NCBI RefSeq assembly: GCF_018613795.1 | Contig: NZ_JAGGPN010000004.1 | Coordinates: forward strand, 142,452 to 206,451 | From: Arthrobacter sp. ISL-65 | Lineage (GTDB): Bacteria > Actinomycetota > Actinomycetes > Actinomycetales > Micrococcaceae | DNA: 64,000 nt | Reading direction: 5' to 3' | Part shown: positions 35,044-44,756 of the stretch, in pieces | Position numbering within the stretch: the first letter of the stretch is position 1 | Layout of the letters: every line of letters starts with the position of its first letter | The notes under the pieces: model-generated | The model's input: the letters and a program-made list of their open reading frames with translations, nothing else | Databases searched by the model: none | What the model was told of the DNA's origin: nothing | Position numbers and translations under genes: made by a program

Positions 35044-36570
35044 ATGACGATTTATACCGAACTGAAGCTCGCCCGGGGCCTGTACGTCGACGGCGCCTGG
35101 CAACCGGCGTCCGACGGCGGGACCACCACAGTGCGCTGCCCGGCGGACGGGCGCGAGGTGGCGGTAGTCGCCTCGTCGACGGTGGAGGACGCGGAGCGGG
35201 CGATCGCCAGCGCACGGGCCGCGTTCGACGACGGCCCGTGGCGCCGGCTCACGGACTTCGAGCGCGGCGCTGTCATGCTCCGCGTCGCGGACCTCCTTGA
35301 GCGGGACAAGGCCGCCTATGCGCTGGCCGAGGCCCTCGACACGGGCAAGCGGCTCGTGGAGGCCGAGTACGACATGGACGATATCGCCGCGTGCTTCCGG
35401 TACTACGGCAAGGTCGCCGGACTCGACGCCGGCCGGGTCATCGACACCGGCCGGGCGGATGCCATCAGCCGTGTGGTGTACGAGCCGCTCGGGGTCTGTG
35501 CCCTCATCGCGCCGTGGAACTACCCGCTCCTCCAGGCGGCGTGGAAGGTCGCGCCGGCGCTCGTCGCCGGGAACTCGTTCGTACTCAAGCCCAGCGAGCT
35601 TACGCCGTCGACCTCGATCCTGCTCATGGAGACGCTCGCGGAGGCCGGTGTCCCGGCCGGCGTCGCGAACCTCGTCACCGGAGCCGGGTCAAGGGTGGGC
35701 GGCCCGCTCAGCTCCGACCCGCGCGTCGACCTCGTCTCCCTGACCGGAAGCCTCGCCACGGGGCAGACGATCATGGCGGCCGCAGCGGAGACCGTGAAGC
35801 GCGTCGCGTTCGAGCTCGGCGGGAAGAACCCCAACGTCGTCTTCGCGGACGCGGACTGGGACGCCGCCGTCGACAACGCCCTGACCGCGGTGTTCCTGCA
35901 CTCCGGCCAGGTCTGCTCGGCAGGGGCGCGGCTCGTCGTCGAGGAGACGATCGCCGAACGTTTTGTGGCCGAGGTGGTCCAGCGGGCCGGGAAAATCCGG
36001 ATGGGCGGACCGTTCGACCCCGACGCCGAGACGGGGCCGCTCATCTCCGCCAAGCACCGCCAGCAGGTCCACGCCTACGTCCAGGCCGGGATCGCGGAAG
36101 GCGCTGAGCTCTTGTGCGGCGGCTACATTCCCGACGACGGGCCACTCGCGGACGGCTTCTTCTACCCGCCCACCGTGCTCGGCAACTGCCGCTCCGGCAT
36201 GAGCGTGCTGCAGGAGGAATCGTTCGGTCCGGTGCTGACCGTCGAGACGTTCCGGACCGAAGCCGAGGCGGTCGCGATCGCGAACGACACCGAGTACGGC
36301 CTGGCCGGCGCGGTGTGGACGTCGGACGCGTCGAAGGCGCAGCGCGTCGCCGGCGCCCTCCGGCACGGAACGGTGTGGATCAACGACTACCACCCGTACG
36401 TCCCCCAGGCGGAGTGGGGCGGTTTCGGGAAGTCGGGGATCGGCCGTGAGCTCGGCCAGGCGGGCCTGGCCGAGTACCGCGAGGCCAAGCACATCTGGCA
36501 GAACATCGCCCCCGCCCCGAGCGGATGGTTCGGCTCAGCTCCCGGGGAAACGGCGGGCGCGGCCGGCTAG
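35044..36570 (+). CDS. betB: Betaine-aldehyde dehydrogenase
   Basis: This 508-residue NAD(P)-dependent aldehyde dehydrogenase converts betaine aldehyde to glycine betaine. It has the cofactor loop SLTGSLATGQTIM, catalytic Glu in FELGGKNP, catalytic Cys in HSGQVCSAGARL, and the C-terminal EESFGPVLTVETF. Its codon usage is even more GC-rich than that of betA. A ribosome-binding site overlaps the betA end. Substrate is assigned by the operon; similar sequences include other aminoaldehyde dehydrogenases. Confidence 0.92.
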   Translation: MTIYTELKLARGLYVDGAWQPASDGGTTTVRCPADGREVAVVASSTVEDAERAIASARAAFDDGPWRRLTDFERGAVMLRVADLLERDKAAYALAEALDTGKRLVEAEYDMDDIAACFRYYGKVAGLDAGRVIDTGRADAISRVVYEPLGVCALIAPWNYPLLQAAWKVAPALVAGNSFVLKPSELTPSTSILLMETLAEAGVPAGVANLVTGAGSRVGGPLSSDPRVDLVSLTGSLATGQTIMAAAAETVKRVAFELGGKNPNVVFADADWDAAVDNALTAVFLHSGQVCSAGARLVVEETIAERFVAEVVQRAGKIRMGGPFDPDAETGPLISAKHRQQVHAYVQAGIAEGAELLCGGYIPDDGPLADGFFYPPTVLGNCRSGMSVLQEESFGPVLTVETFRTEAEAVAIANDTEYGLAGAVWTSDASKAQRVAGALRHGTVWINDYHPYVPQAEWGGFGKSGIGRELGQAGLAEYREAKHIWQNIAPAPSGWFGSAPGETAGAAG

Positions 36571-36720
36571 GCATCAGCTTTGGGGGAGACGGCCGGGCGC
36601 TGCAGCGCGGTGCCCGGCCGTCGATACACCTGCGTGCGATTTCACGTGGGTGTAGTGTTACCCGCGTCCAAAGGCGGCCGCGGGTCATCACCATCGTGCT
36701 TTTCTGACTTAGGAGTTCAG

Positions 36721-38319
36721 ATGTTGGAACCCAGCAAGAGTACTGATTCAAGCGGCATGGACGAGTTCGGCTATGCCCAGACCTTGGACCGGAGCATCGG
36801 CAAGTTCGCCAGCTTCGCCGCAGGCGTTAGCTACATCTCCATCCTCACCGGTGTTTTTCAACTGTTCTACTTTGGTTTTTCCATGGCCGGCCCGGCCTAT
36901 GCGTGGTCCTGGCCCATCGTTTTCGTCGGCCAGCTGATGGTGGCGCTGTGCTTTGCCGAACTGGCAGGCCGCTACCCCGTGGCCGGCTCCGTCTACAACT
37001 GGGCCAAGCGGCTCGCCTCCGGGACCTCGGCCTGGCTCGCTGGCTGGCTGCTGCTGCTGTCCTCCATCATGGCGCTGGGATCCGTGGCATTGGCCCTGCA
37101 GATAACCCTGCCGCAGCTCTGGTCCGGTTTCCAGATCGTCGGTGACGGCACCGGCCCCTTTGATTTCGCAATGAACGGCGTCGTGCTGGCCACCATCATG
37201 ATCACCATTTCCACCCTCATCAATGCCTTCGGTGTGAAACTCATGACCATGATCAACAGCATCGGCGTGTTCGTGGAGCTCGTCGCGGCGGTGCTGCTGA
37301 TCCTCGCCCTGGGCTGGCACGTGGTCCGGGGCCCCGAGGTCTTCTTCGACACCGCCGGGTTCGGCGAAGGCCACGACCTGGGATTCTTCGGCGTGTTCCT
37401 CATTGGCGCGATGGCCTCCGGCTACGTCATGTACGGCTTCGACACCGCCAGCTCCCTCGGCGAGGAAACGAAGGACCCGAAGCGTACGGCACCCAAGGCA
37501 ATCCTGCGGGCCGTCACCGCCTCCTTCCTGCTGGGCGGGCTGATCCTGCTCTTCGGCATCCTGGCGGCGCCGGACCTCACCGACCCCAAGATCGGCGCGG
37601 CCGACGGCGGTCTGCAGCACATTGTGCTCTCCGTCCTTGGCGGACCCTTCGGCAAGGCCTTCCTCGTCTGCATCGTGGTGGCCGTGGTGGTCTGCACGCT
37701 GGCCGTCCACGCCGCAGCCATCCGCATGATGTTCGCCATGGCCCGGGACAACAACCTGCCCTTCAGCCGCCAGCTCAGCAAGGTGGACCCGGTCCGAAAG
37801 ACCCCCACCATTGCGGCCATCGTGATCGGCGTCCTGGCCGTCATCCCGCTGCTGGTCAACGTTATGCAGCCGGCGATCTTCACCATCCTCTCCAGCATCA
37901 GCATCGTCCTGATCTACATGTCCTACCTGCTGGTTACGGTTCCCATGCTGCGCAAGCGCCTCCTGAAGAAGTGGCCGGGCGCCGGCGACCACTCCGAGGC
38001 CGGTTTCAGCATGGGCAAATGGGGGCTGCCTGTGAACATCCTCGCGGTCCTGTGGGGCGGCGCCATGACGCTGAACCTGATCTGGCCGCGCCCGGAAATC
38101 TACAACTCGGTGCCGCCGTTCGAGTGGTATCTGCAGTGGGGCGGGGTCATCTTCGTCGCTACCGTCACCGTGGGAGGTGCCCTGCTCTACCGCCTGAAGA
38201 TCAGGCACCAGACCGGTGTCCTGGCCGAGCATGCGGCTGCCGTGGCGGCCCACCCGACGTCGGGTGCGGATGGCCTTGATCCGATGGAAGATGATCTTGA
38301 ACCGCAACGAGTCAGTTAG
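36721..38319 (+). CDS. APC-superfamily amino-acid/amine permease
   Basis: A 532-residue transporter with about 12 helices, from ATG 36721 (RBS TTAGGAGTTCAG). The consensus substrate region near TM1 reads FASFAAGVSYISILTG; the conserved GYVMYGFDTASSLGEETKDP loop is typical of the amino-acid/choline/GABA-permease subfamily. It lies 150 bp after betB, and may be in the same or a separate transcript. Likely role: uptake of choline, betaine or a related amine; specificity unproven. Confidence 0.85.
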   Translation: MLEPSKSTDSSGMDEFGYAQTLDRSIGKFASFAAGVSYISILTGVFQLFYFGFSMAGPAYAWSWPIVFVGQLMVALCFAELAGRYPVAGSVYNWAKRLASGTSAWLAGWLLLLSSIMALGSVALALQITLPQLWSGFQIVGDGTGPFDFAMNGVVLATIMITISTLINAFGVKLMTMINSIGVFVELVAAVLLILALGWHVVRGPEVFFDTAGFGEGHDLGFFGVFLIGAMASGYVMYGFDTASSLGEETKDPKRTAPKAILRAVTASFLLGGLILLFGILAAPDLTDPKIGAADGGLQHIVLSVLGGPFGKAFLVCIVVAVVVCTLAVHAAAIRMMFAMARDNNLPFSRQLSKVDPVRKTPTIAAIVIGVLAVIPLLVNVMQPAIFTILSSISIVLIYMSYLLVTVPMLRKRLLKKWPGAGDHSEAGFSMGKWGLPVNILAVLWGGAMTLNLIWPRPEIYNSVPPFEWYLQWGGVIFVATVTVGGALLYRLKIRHQTGVLAEHAAAVAAHPTSGADGLDPMEDDLEPQRVS

Positions 38320-38378
38320 ATTGGCAACGGGTGCCGTTGCCTACGAGTCCCCAGGACTCAGGAAAGGAACATTAACTC

Positions 38379-39518
38379 ATGGTTCATAAAGTCAAGGCTG
38401 TTGTTGTCAGGGCGAAGGACGCTCCGGTGTCGGTGGAGACGATCCTGGTGCCGGATCCGGGTCCGGGTGAGGCGCTGGTGGATGTCCTGACGTGCGGGGT
38501 GTGCCACACGGATCTGCATTACAAGCTGGGCGGGATTGGTGATGAGTTCCCGTATCTGCTGGGCCATGAGGCCACCGGTGTTGTTTCCGCGGTGGGTGAG
38601 GGTGTCACGGAGGTCGCCCCGGGTGACCGGGTGATCCTGAACTGGCGTGCGGTGTGCGGGCAGTGCCGGGCGTGTGCGAAGGGCCAGCCGCAGTACTGCT
38701 TCAACACCGCGAACGCGGTGCAGAAGATGACCCTGGAGGACGGCACCGAACTGTCCCCTGCGTTGGGGATCGGGGCGTTCGCGGAGAAGACCCTGGTCGC
38801 TGCCGGGCAGTGCACCAAGGTCGATGAGGACGCCGACCCGGCCGCGGTGGGGCTGCTGGGCTGCGGTGTGATGGCGGGCATCGGCGCCGCGATCAACACC
38901 GGTGAGGTCAGGCGCGGCGAGTCGGTGGCCGTGATCGGCTGCGGCGGCGTGGGCATCGCCGCGATCGCCGGTGCGAAGCTCGCCGGGGCCACCACGATCA
39001 TCGCCGTGGACATCGACGAGAACAAGATCGAGATGGCCAAGACCCTGGGCGCGACGCACGGGGTGAACTCCCGCACGTCCGACCCGGTCGAGGCGATCCG
39101 GGCACTCACCGGCGGGAACGGCGCGGACGTGGTGATCGAGGCCGTCGGCCGGCCCGAAACCTACAAGCAGGCCTTCTACGCCCGCGACCTGGCCGGCCGT
39201 GTGGTCCTGGTCGGCGTGCCGACCCCGGAGATGGTCCTGGAGCTGCCGTTGCTGGATGTCTTTGGCAGGGGCGGGTCGCTGAAGTCCTCCTGGTACGGGG
39301 ACTGCCTGCCCTCCCGCGACTTCCCCATGCTCGTGGCCCATTACAAGGCCGGCAACCTGGACCTGGACGCGTTCGTTTCCGAACGGATCACCATCGACCA
39401 GGTCGAGGAGGCCTTCGGCAAAATGCATGAGGGCAAGGTCCTGCGCTCAGTGGTGGAGATCCAGCCCGCAGGGGCCTCCACGGCGGCTGCTGCCGAGCCG
39501 GCGGTGGCCTCGGCATGA
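38379..39518 (+). CDS. mscR: S-(hydroxymethyl)mycothiol dehydrogenase
   Basis: This 379-residue zinc-dependent, NAD-linked class III-type alcohol dehydrogenase oxidises the formaldehyde-mycothiol adduct. Catalytic zinc ligands are Cys42 (GVCHTDLH) and the His63-Glu64 pair; the structural zinc is bound by Cys93, 96, 99 and 107. The Rossmann motif is [13 protein letters not shown]. The motif set and the coupled MBL-fold gene (ATGA overlap) match actinobacterial MscR operons. It detoxifies formaldehyde released by demethylation of choline-derived amines. Mycothiol genes ino1 and mshA occur at 61-64 kb. Confidence 0.92.
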   Translation: MVHKVKAVVVRAKDAPVSVETILVPDPGPGEALVDVLTCGVCHTDLHYKLGGIGDEFPYLLGHEATGVVSAVGEGVTEVAPGDRVILNWRAVCGQCRACAKGQPQYCFNTANAVQKMTLEDGTELSPALGIGAFAEKTLVAAGQCTKVDEDADPAAVGLLGCGVMAGIGAAINTGEVRRGESVAVIGCGGVGIAAIAGAKLAGATTIIAVDIDENKIEMAKTLGATHGVNSRTSDPVEAIRALTGGNGADVVIEAVGRPETYKQAFYARDLAGRVVLVGVPTPEMVLELPLLDVFGRGGSLKSSWYGDCLPSRDFPMLVAHYKAGNLDLDAFVSERITIDQVEEAFGKMHEGKVLRSVVEIQPAGASTAAAAEPAVASA

Positions 39519-40135
39519 GCGTCACCATCGAAAACCTCGTCACCTCCGGCACGTTCTCGCTCGACGGCGGCACCTGGGACGTGGACAACAACGTCTGGAT
39601 CGTGGGCAACGACACCGAGTGCGTGATCATTGATTCCCCGCACGACGCCGCCGCGATCATCAACGGCGTCCGCGGCCGGAAAGTGAAGGCGATCCTGCTC
39701 ACGCACGCGCACAACGACCACATCGGCGCCGCCCGCGACGTCGCCGACGCCGTCGGCGCCCCGATCCACCTGAACCCCGAGGACCAGGTCCTCTGGGAAC
39801 AGGTCTACCCCGGCACCACCCCCGACCAGGCCATCGCGGACGGGGACGAGTTCCAGATCGGCGGGGTCACGCTGCGGGCCATCCACACCCCCGGCCACTC
39901 ACCCGGCTCCACCTGCTTCCACCTCGAATCCGAGAACACCGTGTTCACCGGAGACACCCTGTTCAACGGCGGACCCGGCGCCACCGGCCGCTCCTACAGC
40001 GACTACCCCACCATCCTGACCTCCATCCGCGAACGGCTCCTCACCCTCCCGCCGGAAACAACCGTCAGGACCGGACACGGCGACAACACCACCATCGCCG
40101 CCGAACGCGAAACCCTCGCCAAAGTAGCCCAGTAA
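39515..40135 (+). CDS. Metallo-beta-lactamase-fold hydrolase paired with mscR
   Basis: A 206-residue glyoxalase II-like protein. ATG 39515 overlaps the mscR stop. The metal motif [13 protein letters not shown] (HxHxDH, 64-69) is intact, with later His residues in [15 protein letters not shown] and GDTLFNGG. This gene routinely follows mscR in actinobacteria and is thought to hydrolyse S-formylmycothiol or a related thioester to formate. The formate would be the substrate of the oxidoreductase at 40257. Its final residues (KVAQ) reappear at the extreme right edge of the window on the minus strand. Confidence 0.88.
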   Translation: MSVTIENLVTSGTFSLDGGTWDVDNNVWIVGNDTECVIIDSPHDAAAIINGVRGRKVKAILLTHAHNDHIGAARDVADAVGAPIHLNPEDQVLWEQVYPGTTPDQAIADGDEFQIGGVTLRAIHTPGHSPGSTCFHLESENTVFTGDTLFNGGPGATGRSYSDYPTILTSIRERLLTLPPETTVRTGHGDNTTIAAERETLAKVAQ

Positions 40136-40164
40136 GACAGGTGACACAGTAAGAAGAAAGACAA

Positions 40165-40217
40165 GATCGCCACACAGAAGGCGCGCCAGGAATCCCTGGC
40201 GCGCCTTCGTGGCGATC
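40165..40217 (+). terminator. Two-tier hairpin after the mscR operon
   Basis: The inner stem is 13 bp perfect, AAGGCGCGCCAGG (40178-40190) with CCTGGCGCGCCTT (40195-40207), loop AATC. An outer stem GATCGCCAC / GTGGCGATC (40165-40173, 40209-40217) stacks on it. Confidence 0.75.
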
Positions 40218-40256
40218 AAAACAGGCACGAAAGCAGCCGGTTAGGAAGTTGGAACA

Positions 40257-42608
40257 ATGAAGTTCGGGAAGCAGCCCGCCCCCGCCGCGGACATCAACGA
40301 GGACAAGCTCGAAGTCCACAAGCCGAAGACCGAAGCCGCCGGCGTCAAGGCCGTGATGGTGGCGCTGGAGCGCGCCGTGGCGCAGGCCGGCGTGACCCGC
40401 ACGGCGCAGTCGCTGCTGCGGCTCAACCAGCGCGGCGGTTTTGACTGTCCCGGCTGTGCGTGGCCGGAGTCGGACAAGAAGCGCAAGGCCGCCGAGTTCT
40501 GCGAGAACGGCGCCAAGGCCGTGGCCGAGGAGAACACCCTGCGGACCGTGGGGGCAGAGTTCTGGGCGAAGCATTCCATCGCCGAACTGGCGGAGAAGAC
40601 CGAGTACTGGCTGGGAAACCAGGGCCGGCTCAGCGAACCGGTGGTAATCAGGGAGGGGGAGACGCACTACTCGCCGATCTCCTGGGCGGACGCCTTCGAG
40701 TTGATCGGCGAGCACATCCGCGCCAGCACCCCTGACCGCTGCGTCTTCTACACCTCGGGCCGCACGGCCAACGAGACGGCGTTCATGTACCAGCTGTTCG
40801 CCCGGTCCCTGGGCACCAACAACCTGCCGGACTGCTCCAACATGTGCCACGAGTCCTCGGGTTCCGCGCTGAACCCGACCATCGGCATCGGCAAGGGCAC
40901 GGTGTCGCTGGAGGACATCCACGACTCGGAGCTCATCTTCGTGGTGGGGCAGAACCCTGGCACCAACCATCCACGCATGCTGTCCGCGCTCAAGGAGTGC
41001 AAGGATAAGGGCGGCAAGGTGGTGGCGGTGAACCCGCTGCCCGAGGCCGGCCTCTTCAACTTCAAGGACCCGCAGACCATCTCCGGCGTGGTGGGCGGCG
41101 GCACGCCGCTGGCCGACGAATACCTGCAGATCAAGGTGGGCGGGGACCTGGCACTGTTTCAGGCACTGGGCCACCTGCTGCTGCAGGCCGAGGAGCAAAA
41201 CCCGGGGGCCGTCGTCGACCATTCCTTCATTGCGGCGCAGACTGACGGCTTCGACGCGTACCGGGAAGCGCGCCGGGACCTGGACTGGGAAGAGACGGAA
41301 CGGGCCACCGGCCTGAGCCGGAAGCAGATCGTGGACGTGGCCGGGATGCTGGTGGCGTCCAAGGCCACCATCTTTTGCTGGGCCCTCGGTGTGACTCAGC
41401 AGCCGCACTCGGTGGACACCATCAAGGAGATGGTCAACGTCCTGCTGCTGCAGGGCAACTTCGGCAAGCCCGGTGCCGGCGCGTGCCCGGTGCGCGGACA
41501 TTCCAATGTCCAGGGCGACCGGACTATGGGCATCTGGGAGAAGCCGAAGGAGTGGCTGCTGGAGGCCTTGGACAAGGAGTTCAGTATCGAGTCACCGCGG
41601 CACCACGGCCACGATGCCGTGGAGTCCATGGAGGCCTTCGAGCGCGACGAGGTGGACGTGTTCGTGTCCATGGGCGGCAACTTCTCCCTCGCGTGCTCGG
41701 ACACCGAGACCCTGGAAGCCGGGATGCAGCGGATCGGCCTGACCGTGCACATCTCCACCAAGCCCAACCGGTCGCACGTGGTGCACGGCCGCACCTCGCT
41801 CATCCTTCCCACGCTGGGCCGCACGGACAAGGACGACAAGCACCCCAAGGGCGCCCAGTTCCTGTCCGTGGAGGACTCCATGTCAGTGGTCCACTCCACC
41901 CAGGGCAGGCTGCAGCCGGTGTCCGAGCACCTGCTCGCCGAACCCGTCATCGTGGCACGGATGGCCGAGGCAACGTTCGGCCCCGGCCACGCGGTGGACT
42001 GGAAGGCCATGGCCGAGGACTACGACGTGGTCCGGAACCACATCGCCCGCGTCCTGCCGGGGTTCGAGGACTTCAACGCCAGGGTCCGGACCAGGAACGG
42101 CTTCGTGCTGCCCAACCCGCCGCGGGACACCCGGTCCTTTAAGACGGACATCGGCCGCGGCCGCTTCACGGTCAGCCCGCTGGAGTACCTCACGCCGCCG
42201 AAGGGGCACCTGGTGCTGCAGACCATCCGCAGCCACGACCAGTACAACACCACGTTCTACGGCCTGGACGACCGGTACCGCGGGATCTCCGGCGGCCGCC
42301 GCGTGATCCTGGTGCACCCAGAGGACCTCGCCGAGCAGGGCTTCCAGGACCGCGACCTCGTGGACGTGGTGAGCACCTTCCAGGGCACGGATCGCCGTGC
42401 CGAGAGATTCCGGCTGGTGGTCTACCCGACCGCCAAGGGCTGCGCCGCGGCGTACTTCCCGGAAGCCAACGCTCTGGTCCACAAGGAAAACGTGGCGCGG
42501 GTGTCCAACACTCCGGGATTCAAGGCCATGTTCGTGCGCTTCGAGCCGCACGCCGGCGGGGCTGCCGCCGGCGCGGCTGGCGCGCTGGAGACGGTCTCAG
42601 CCGGCTAG
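40257..42608 (+). CDS. FdhF/YdeP-family molybdopterin oxidoreductase (formate dehydrogenase-like), copy 1
   Basis: A 783-residue molybdopterin enzyme. An N-terminal CxxC (FDCPGCAWPE, Cys64/Cys67) and the block NLPDCSNMCHESSG (Cys193, Cys197, the likely molybdenum-ligand region, Cys rather than selenocysteine) match the FdhF/YdeP family, as do VGQNPGTNHPRMLSAL, VRGHSNVQGDRTMG and TIRSHDQYNTTFYG. It lacks the 4Fe-4S ferredoxin domains of large formate dehydrogenases. Placed after mscR, it most likely oxidises formate to CO2, but YdeP relatives may have other substrates. A paralogue sits at 50821-53190. Confidence 0.85.
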   Translation: MKFGKQPAPAADINEDKLEVHKPKTEAAGVKAVMVALERAVAQAGVTRTAQSLLRLNQRGGFDCPGCAWPESDKKRKAAEFCENGAKAVAEENTLRTVGAEFWAKHSIAELAEKTEYWLGNQGRLSEPVVIREGETHYSPISWADAFELIGEHIRASTPDRCVFYTSGRTANETAFMYQLFARSLGTNNLPDCSNMCHESSGSALNPTIGIGKGTVSLEDIHDSELIFVVGQNPGTNHPRMLSALKECKDKGGKVVAVNPLPEAGLFNFKDPQTISGVVGGGTPLADEYLQIKVGGDLALFQALGHLLLQAEEQNPGAVVDHSFIAAQTDGFDAYREARRDLDWEETERATGLSRKQIVDVAGMLVASKATIFCWALGVTQQPHSVDTIKEMVNVLLLQGNFGKPGAGACPVRGHSNVQGDRTMGIWEKPKEWLLEALDKEFSIESPRHHGHDAVESMEAFERDEVDVFVSMGGNFSLACSDTETLEAGMQRIGLTVHISTKPNRSHVVHGRTSLILPTLGRTDKDDKHPKGAQFLSVEDSMSVVHSTQGRLQPVSEHLLAEPVIVARMAEATFGPGHAVDWKAMAEDYDVVRNHIARVLPGFEDFNARVRTRNGFVLPNPPRDTRSFKTDIGRGRFTVSPLEYLTPPKGHLVLQTIRSHDQYNTTFYGLDDRYRGISGGRRVILVHPEDLAEQGFQDRDLVDVVSTFQGTDRRAERFRLVVYPTAKGCAAAYFPEANALVHKENVARVSNTPGFKAMFVRFEPHAGGAAAGAAGALETVSAG

Positions 42609-42628
42609 CCGATTTCTGCACGGAACTG

Positions 42629-42652
42629 CCCCGCTTCCTTTCGGAAGCGGGG
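42629..42652 (+). terminator. Terminator after the first YdeP/FdhF gene
   Basis: CCCCGCTTCC (42629-42638), loop TTTC, GGAAGCGGGG (42643-42652); flanking AACT/AGTT adds pairs. It follows the stop by 21 bp. Confidence 0.8.
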
Positions 42653-43014
42653 AAGTTCTGGGAAAGAACCCAAAAAAAGAAGAATCGAACCCTGTTCTGA
42701 CGGCCCCTGGCCACCAGCCTGGCGTCAGGTTGGGTGTAGCTCAACCGGACGGGTTATTGCGGGAGCGGGCCGAGTCCGACCTCGACTTCGGGCGCTGGGT
42801 TCGCCGGAGTTGGACATCCTTCGTTAAAAGTTTGGTAAGGCGTGTCCGACTGGTGATATCGACCCGGGTGTCGTCGACGTTGATCGGGACTAGTGGACCC
42901 TCCAGGTTTCGTGCATCCCATGCATGTTTCCACGGCAGCCTCTGCGTCACTACGCCAACCAATCGTCCTGAGTTGCCGAGCATCCGCGTGAGCGCGCACT
43001 TGAAAAAAAGATCC
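42653..43014. other. Intergenic, ~360 bp, no recognisable gene
   Basis: No frame on either strand has a ribosome-binding site or a known motif, and base composition is lower in GC than the neighbours. It may be degraded sequence. The right end carries the csbD promoter. Confidence 0.5.
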
Positions 43015-43026
43015 TAAGCATGCTTA
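43015..43026. promoter_or_regulatory. Palindrome TAAGCATGCTTA upstream of csbD
   Basis: A perfect 12-bp palindrome, 50 bp before the csbD start, AT-richer than its surroundings. It could be an operator or overlap the promoter of this stress gene. Confidence 0.4.
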
Positions 43027-43076
43027 TGATGTTCGTAGCCGAATGCGAACGGCTGCCAACCAGAGGAGGAAACACC

Positions 43077-43253
43077 ATGGGATTGGGTGACAAGATCGAG
43101 AACGCTGCCGAGAAGGCTGGCGGCAAGGGCAAGGAAGCGGCAGGCACCGCCACGGGCGATGAGAGCCTGCGGACCGAGGGTCAGGCCGATCAGGCCAAAG
43201 GCGATTTGAAGCAGGCCGGCGAAAAGGTCAAGGACGCTTTCAAGAAGGACTGA
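43077..43253 (+). CDS. CsbD-like stress protein
   Basis: This encodes 58 residues, MGLGDKIENAAEKAGGKGKE..., with the CsbD pattern of alternating Lys/Glu/Ala/Gly and the DQAKGDLKQAGEKVKDAF tail. CsbD proteins are small, hydrophilic and made under general stress; the mechanism is unknown. ATG 43077 follows AGAGGAGGAAACACC. A terminator follows. Confidence 0.9.
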   Translation: MGLGDKIENAAEKAGGKGKEAAGTATGDESLRTEGQADQAKGDLKQAGEKVKDAFKKD

Positions 43254-43264
43254 CCAGCCGGCAA

Positions 43265-43299
43265 CGAAGGGCGCACTCAGCGAACGGGTGCGCCCTTCG
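43265..43299 (+). terminator. Terminator after csbD
   Basis: CGAAGGGCGCAC (43265-43276) pairs perfectly with GTGCGCCCTTCG (43288-43299), 12-bp stem. Confidence 0.8.
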
Positions 43300-43404
43300 C
43301 TGTGCCCGGAAGAGTAGGGAGTGTGGGAACAGGCCCGGCTACTTGCCCGCGGAGCGGCGTGTCTTCGGCCAGCGCGGACCTGCTCTCCGGTCAGAGCACG
43401 CAAG

Positions 43405-44028
43405 TCACAACACGGGGCGGCGGTGACGTTCGATGAGGCAGGTGGCCATCTGCTTGGCTAGTTCGGCGGCTTCACGGTCGCCCTCCATTGCGGAGATGAT
43501 GGATCCCTTCAGTAAGAGGTGCCACGCCCGGGCGAGCAGTTCGCAGCGCTCCAGCCCGGCGTCTTCGGCCAGGGCCTGGACGTGTTCCCTGATCCTGGCC
43601 AGGTATTCGACGCTGGCGCGGCCGAGGGGATGGTCAGGGCCCATTTCCATGAGGACCTTTATCAGCATGTTGGACTTGTAGCCACCGCTTCCGAGCCAGT
43701 CGGCGAAGACGTCGAAGATGACCAGCAATTCCTCTTCCGGAGTAGCGCTGCGGCGCCGTGCCTCGGCAACGATTTCCGCGAACCAGACCTTGTCACGGAG
43801 GGCCAGCACTGCCAGGACCAGGTCGTCCTTTGACGGGAAGTGCCGGTAGAACGTCGACTTCGCAACCCCGGAGGTGTCGATCAGCTCGTTGACGCCGACA
43901 TCCCGGATACTCCGCTGGGAGAACAGTTCGTAGGCAGTTCTGAGGATACGTTCGGTAGTTTCGACCGGGGACGGCGAGGGCTGGCCCGGAAGTGAACCGC
44001 CCTGCGGAACCCCGGCTGCGGTCATCAT
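43405..44028 (-). CDS. TetR-family regulator
   Basis: A 207-residue protein. The helix-turn-helix is at ~28-72 (ILRTAYELFSQRSIRDVGVNEL, STFYRHFPSKDDLV). The C-terminal domain is helical and shows no ligand-specific motif. It follows the small gene at 44038 by 9 bp on the same strand, so the two are probably co-transcribed. Targets are unknown; csbD and hsp20 are neighbours. Confidence 0.88.
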   Translation of the reverse strand: MMTAAGVPQGGSLPGQPSPSPVETTERILRTAYELFSQRSIRDVGVNELIDTSGVAKSTFYRHFPSKDDLVLAVLALRDKVWFAEIVAEARRRSATPEEELLVIFDVFADWLGSGGYKSNMLIKVLMEMGPDHPLGRASVEYLARIREHVQALAEDAGLERCELLARAWHLLLKGSIISAMEGDREAAELAKQMATCLIERHRRPVL

Positions 44029-44037
44029 CCGGAACTC

Positions 44038-44304
44038 CTAGGTCCGCGGGGTGGATGCAGGGCTGAAGAACCTAAGCTCCGGCCCTGCTGAGGAGGCGGA
44101 GCGGGCCTTGTCCAGGATGAAGTCGCGGTCCTCCTGTGACAGCTGCGAGCCCCCGTGCAGGTCACGGTCTGCTGGTTTGCCGATCTCCTTGCAGATCATG
44201 GCGGCCATGGTCCGCGGCAGGATTGTGGATCCTGGATTGTCGATGAGCCACTGCTGCGTGGAGGGGCTGAGCTTGTCCCAGTTTTCCCCGATGTCCATCT
44301 CCAT
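44038..44304 (-). CDS. Small conserved-looking hypothetical protein
   Basis: This encodes 88 residues from ATG 44304 with AAGGAAGCATCA before it. It is hydrophilic, with LSPSTQQWLIDNPGSTILP and SQEDRDFILDKAR; no transmembrane segment, no cysteine cluster apart from one Cys. No family recognised. Good codon usage and spacing to the TetR gene support it as real. The upstream extension to 44367 has no ribosome-binding site. Confidence 0.65.
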   Translation of the reverse strand: MEMDIGENWDKLSPSTQQWLIDNPGSTILPRTMAAMICKEIGKPADRDLHGGSQLSQEDRDFILDKARSASSAGPELRFFSPASTPRT

Positions 44305-44756
44305 TGATGCTTCCTTCCTGGTTTGGGCGTGCCACGCCGCCCTATACAGGCGTGCGGATCGCGCCAAGCCTACGGCCGGAGAGCAGCTTGGGAGCGAGAC
44401 CCGCCGGGCGGATAAAAACGAAGTGAAGGCGACGGCGCGTGTGACCCGGCGCCGGCTTGTTGACAGGACTGCGGGAGCCCAGAGCGCTCATTGCGCGTTG
44501 CCGTCCCGGCGGCATTTGCTTCTTGCGCGGTCTGGGGGTGCGGCCCCCGCGCCCCGACGATGCCGCGAAGGATATAACTGACCGTCGACCTCGAGTGGCG
44601 AACGGTCCCCGGCGCCGCGGGCGGCCGGGGACCGCCGCTGGGACGGCCCGTGCGCTGCTGCTGCATGTGCGCTACAAGCGCGGTGGCGTTTCCTTCTGGT
44701 GCCAGCCGCCCGAGGAGGCAGCGTTAGCGTGTAACGGGGGAGCCCGTCCCGGTCTG
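44305..44756. other. Intergenic, ~450 bp, no convincing gene
   Basis: Open frames exist on both strands but none has a start signal or recognisable product. One strong hairpin is present: CGGTCCCCGG (44603-44612) with CCGGGGACCG (44625-44634), which could end transcription from hsp20 or be part of an unannotated RNA. Confidence 0.5.

Noticed and set aside
33205..35103. 632-codon frame antisense to betA
   Set aside because: Same explanation; the product is His/Val/Gly-rich with no fold signature.
42720..42800. tRNA-like string GGGTGTAGCTCAACCGG
   Set aside because: No acceptor, anticodon or T stem can be built around it.
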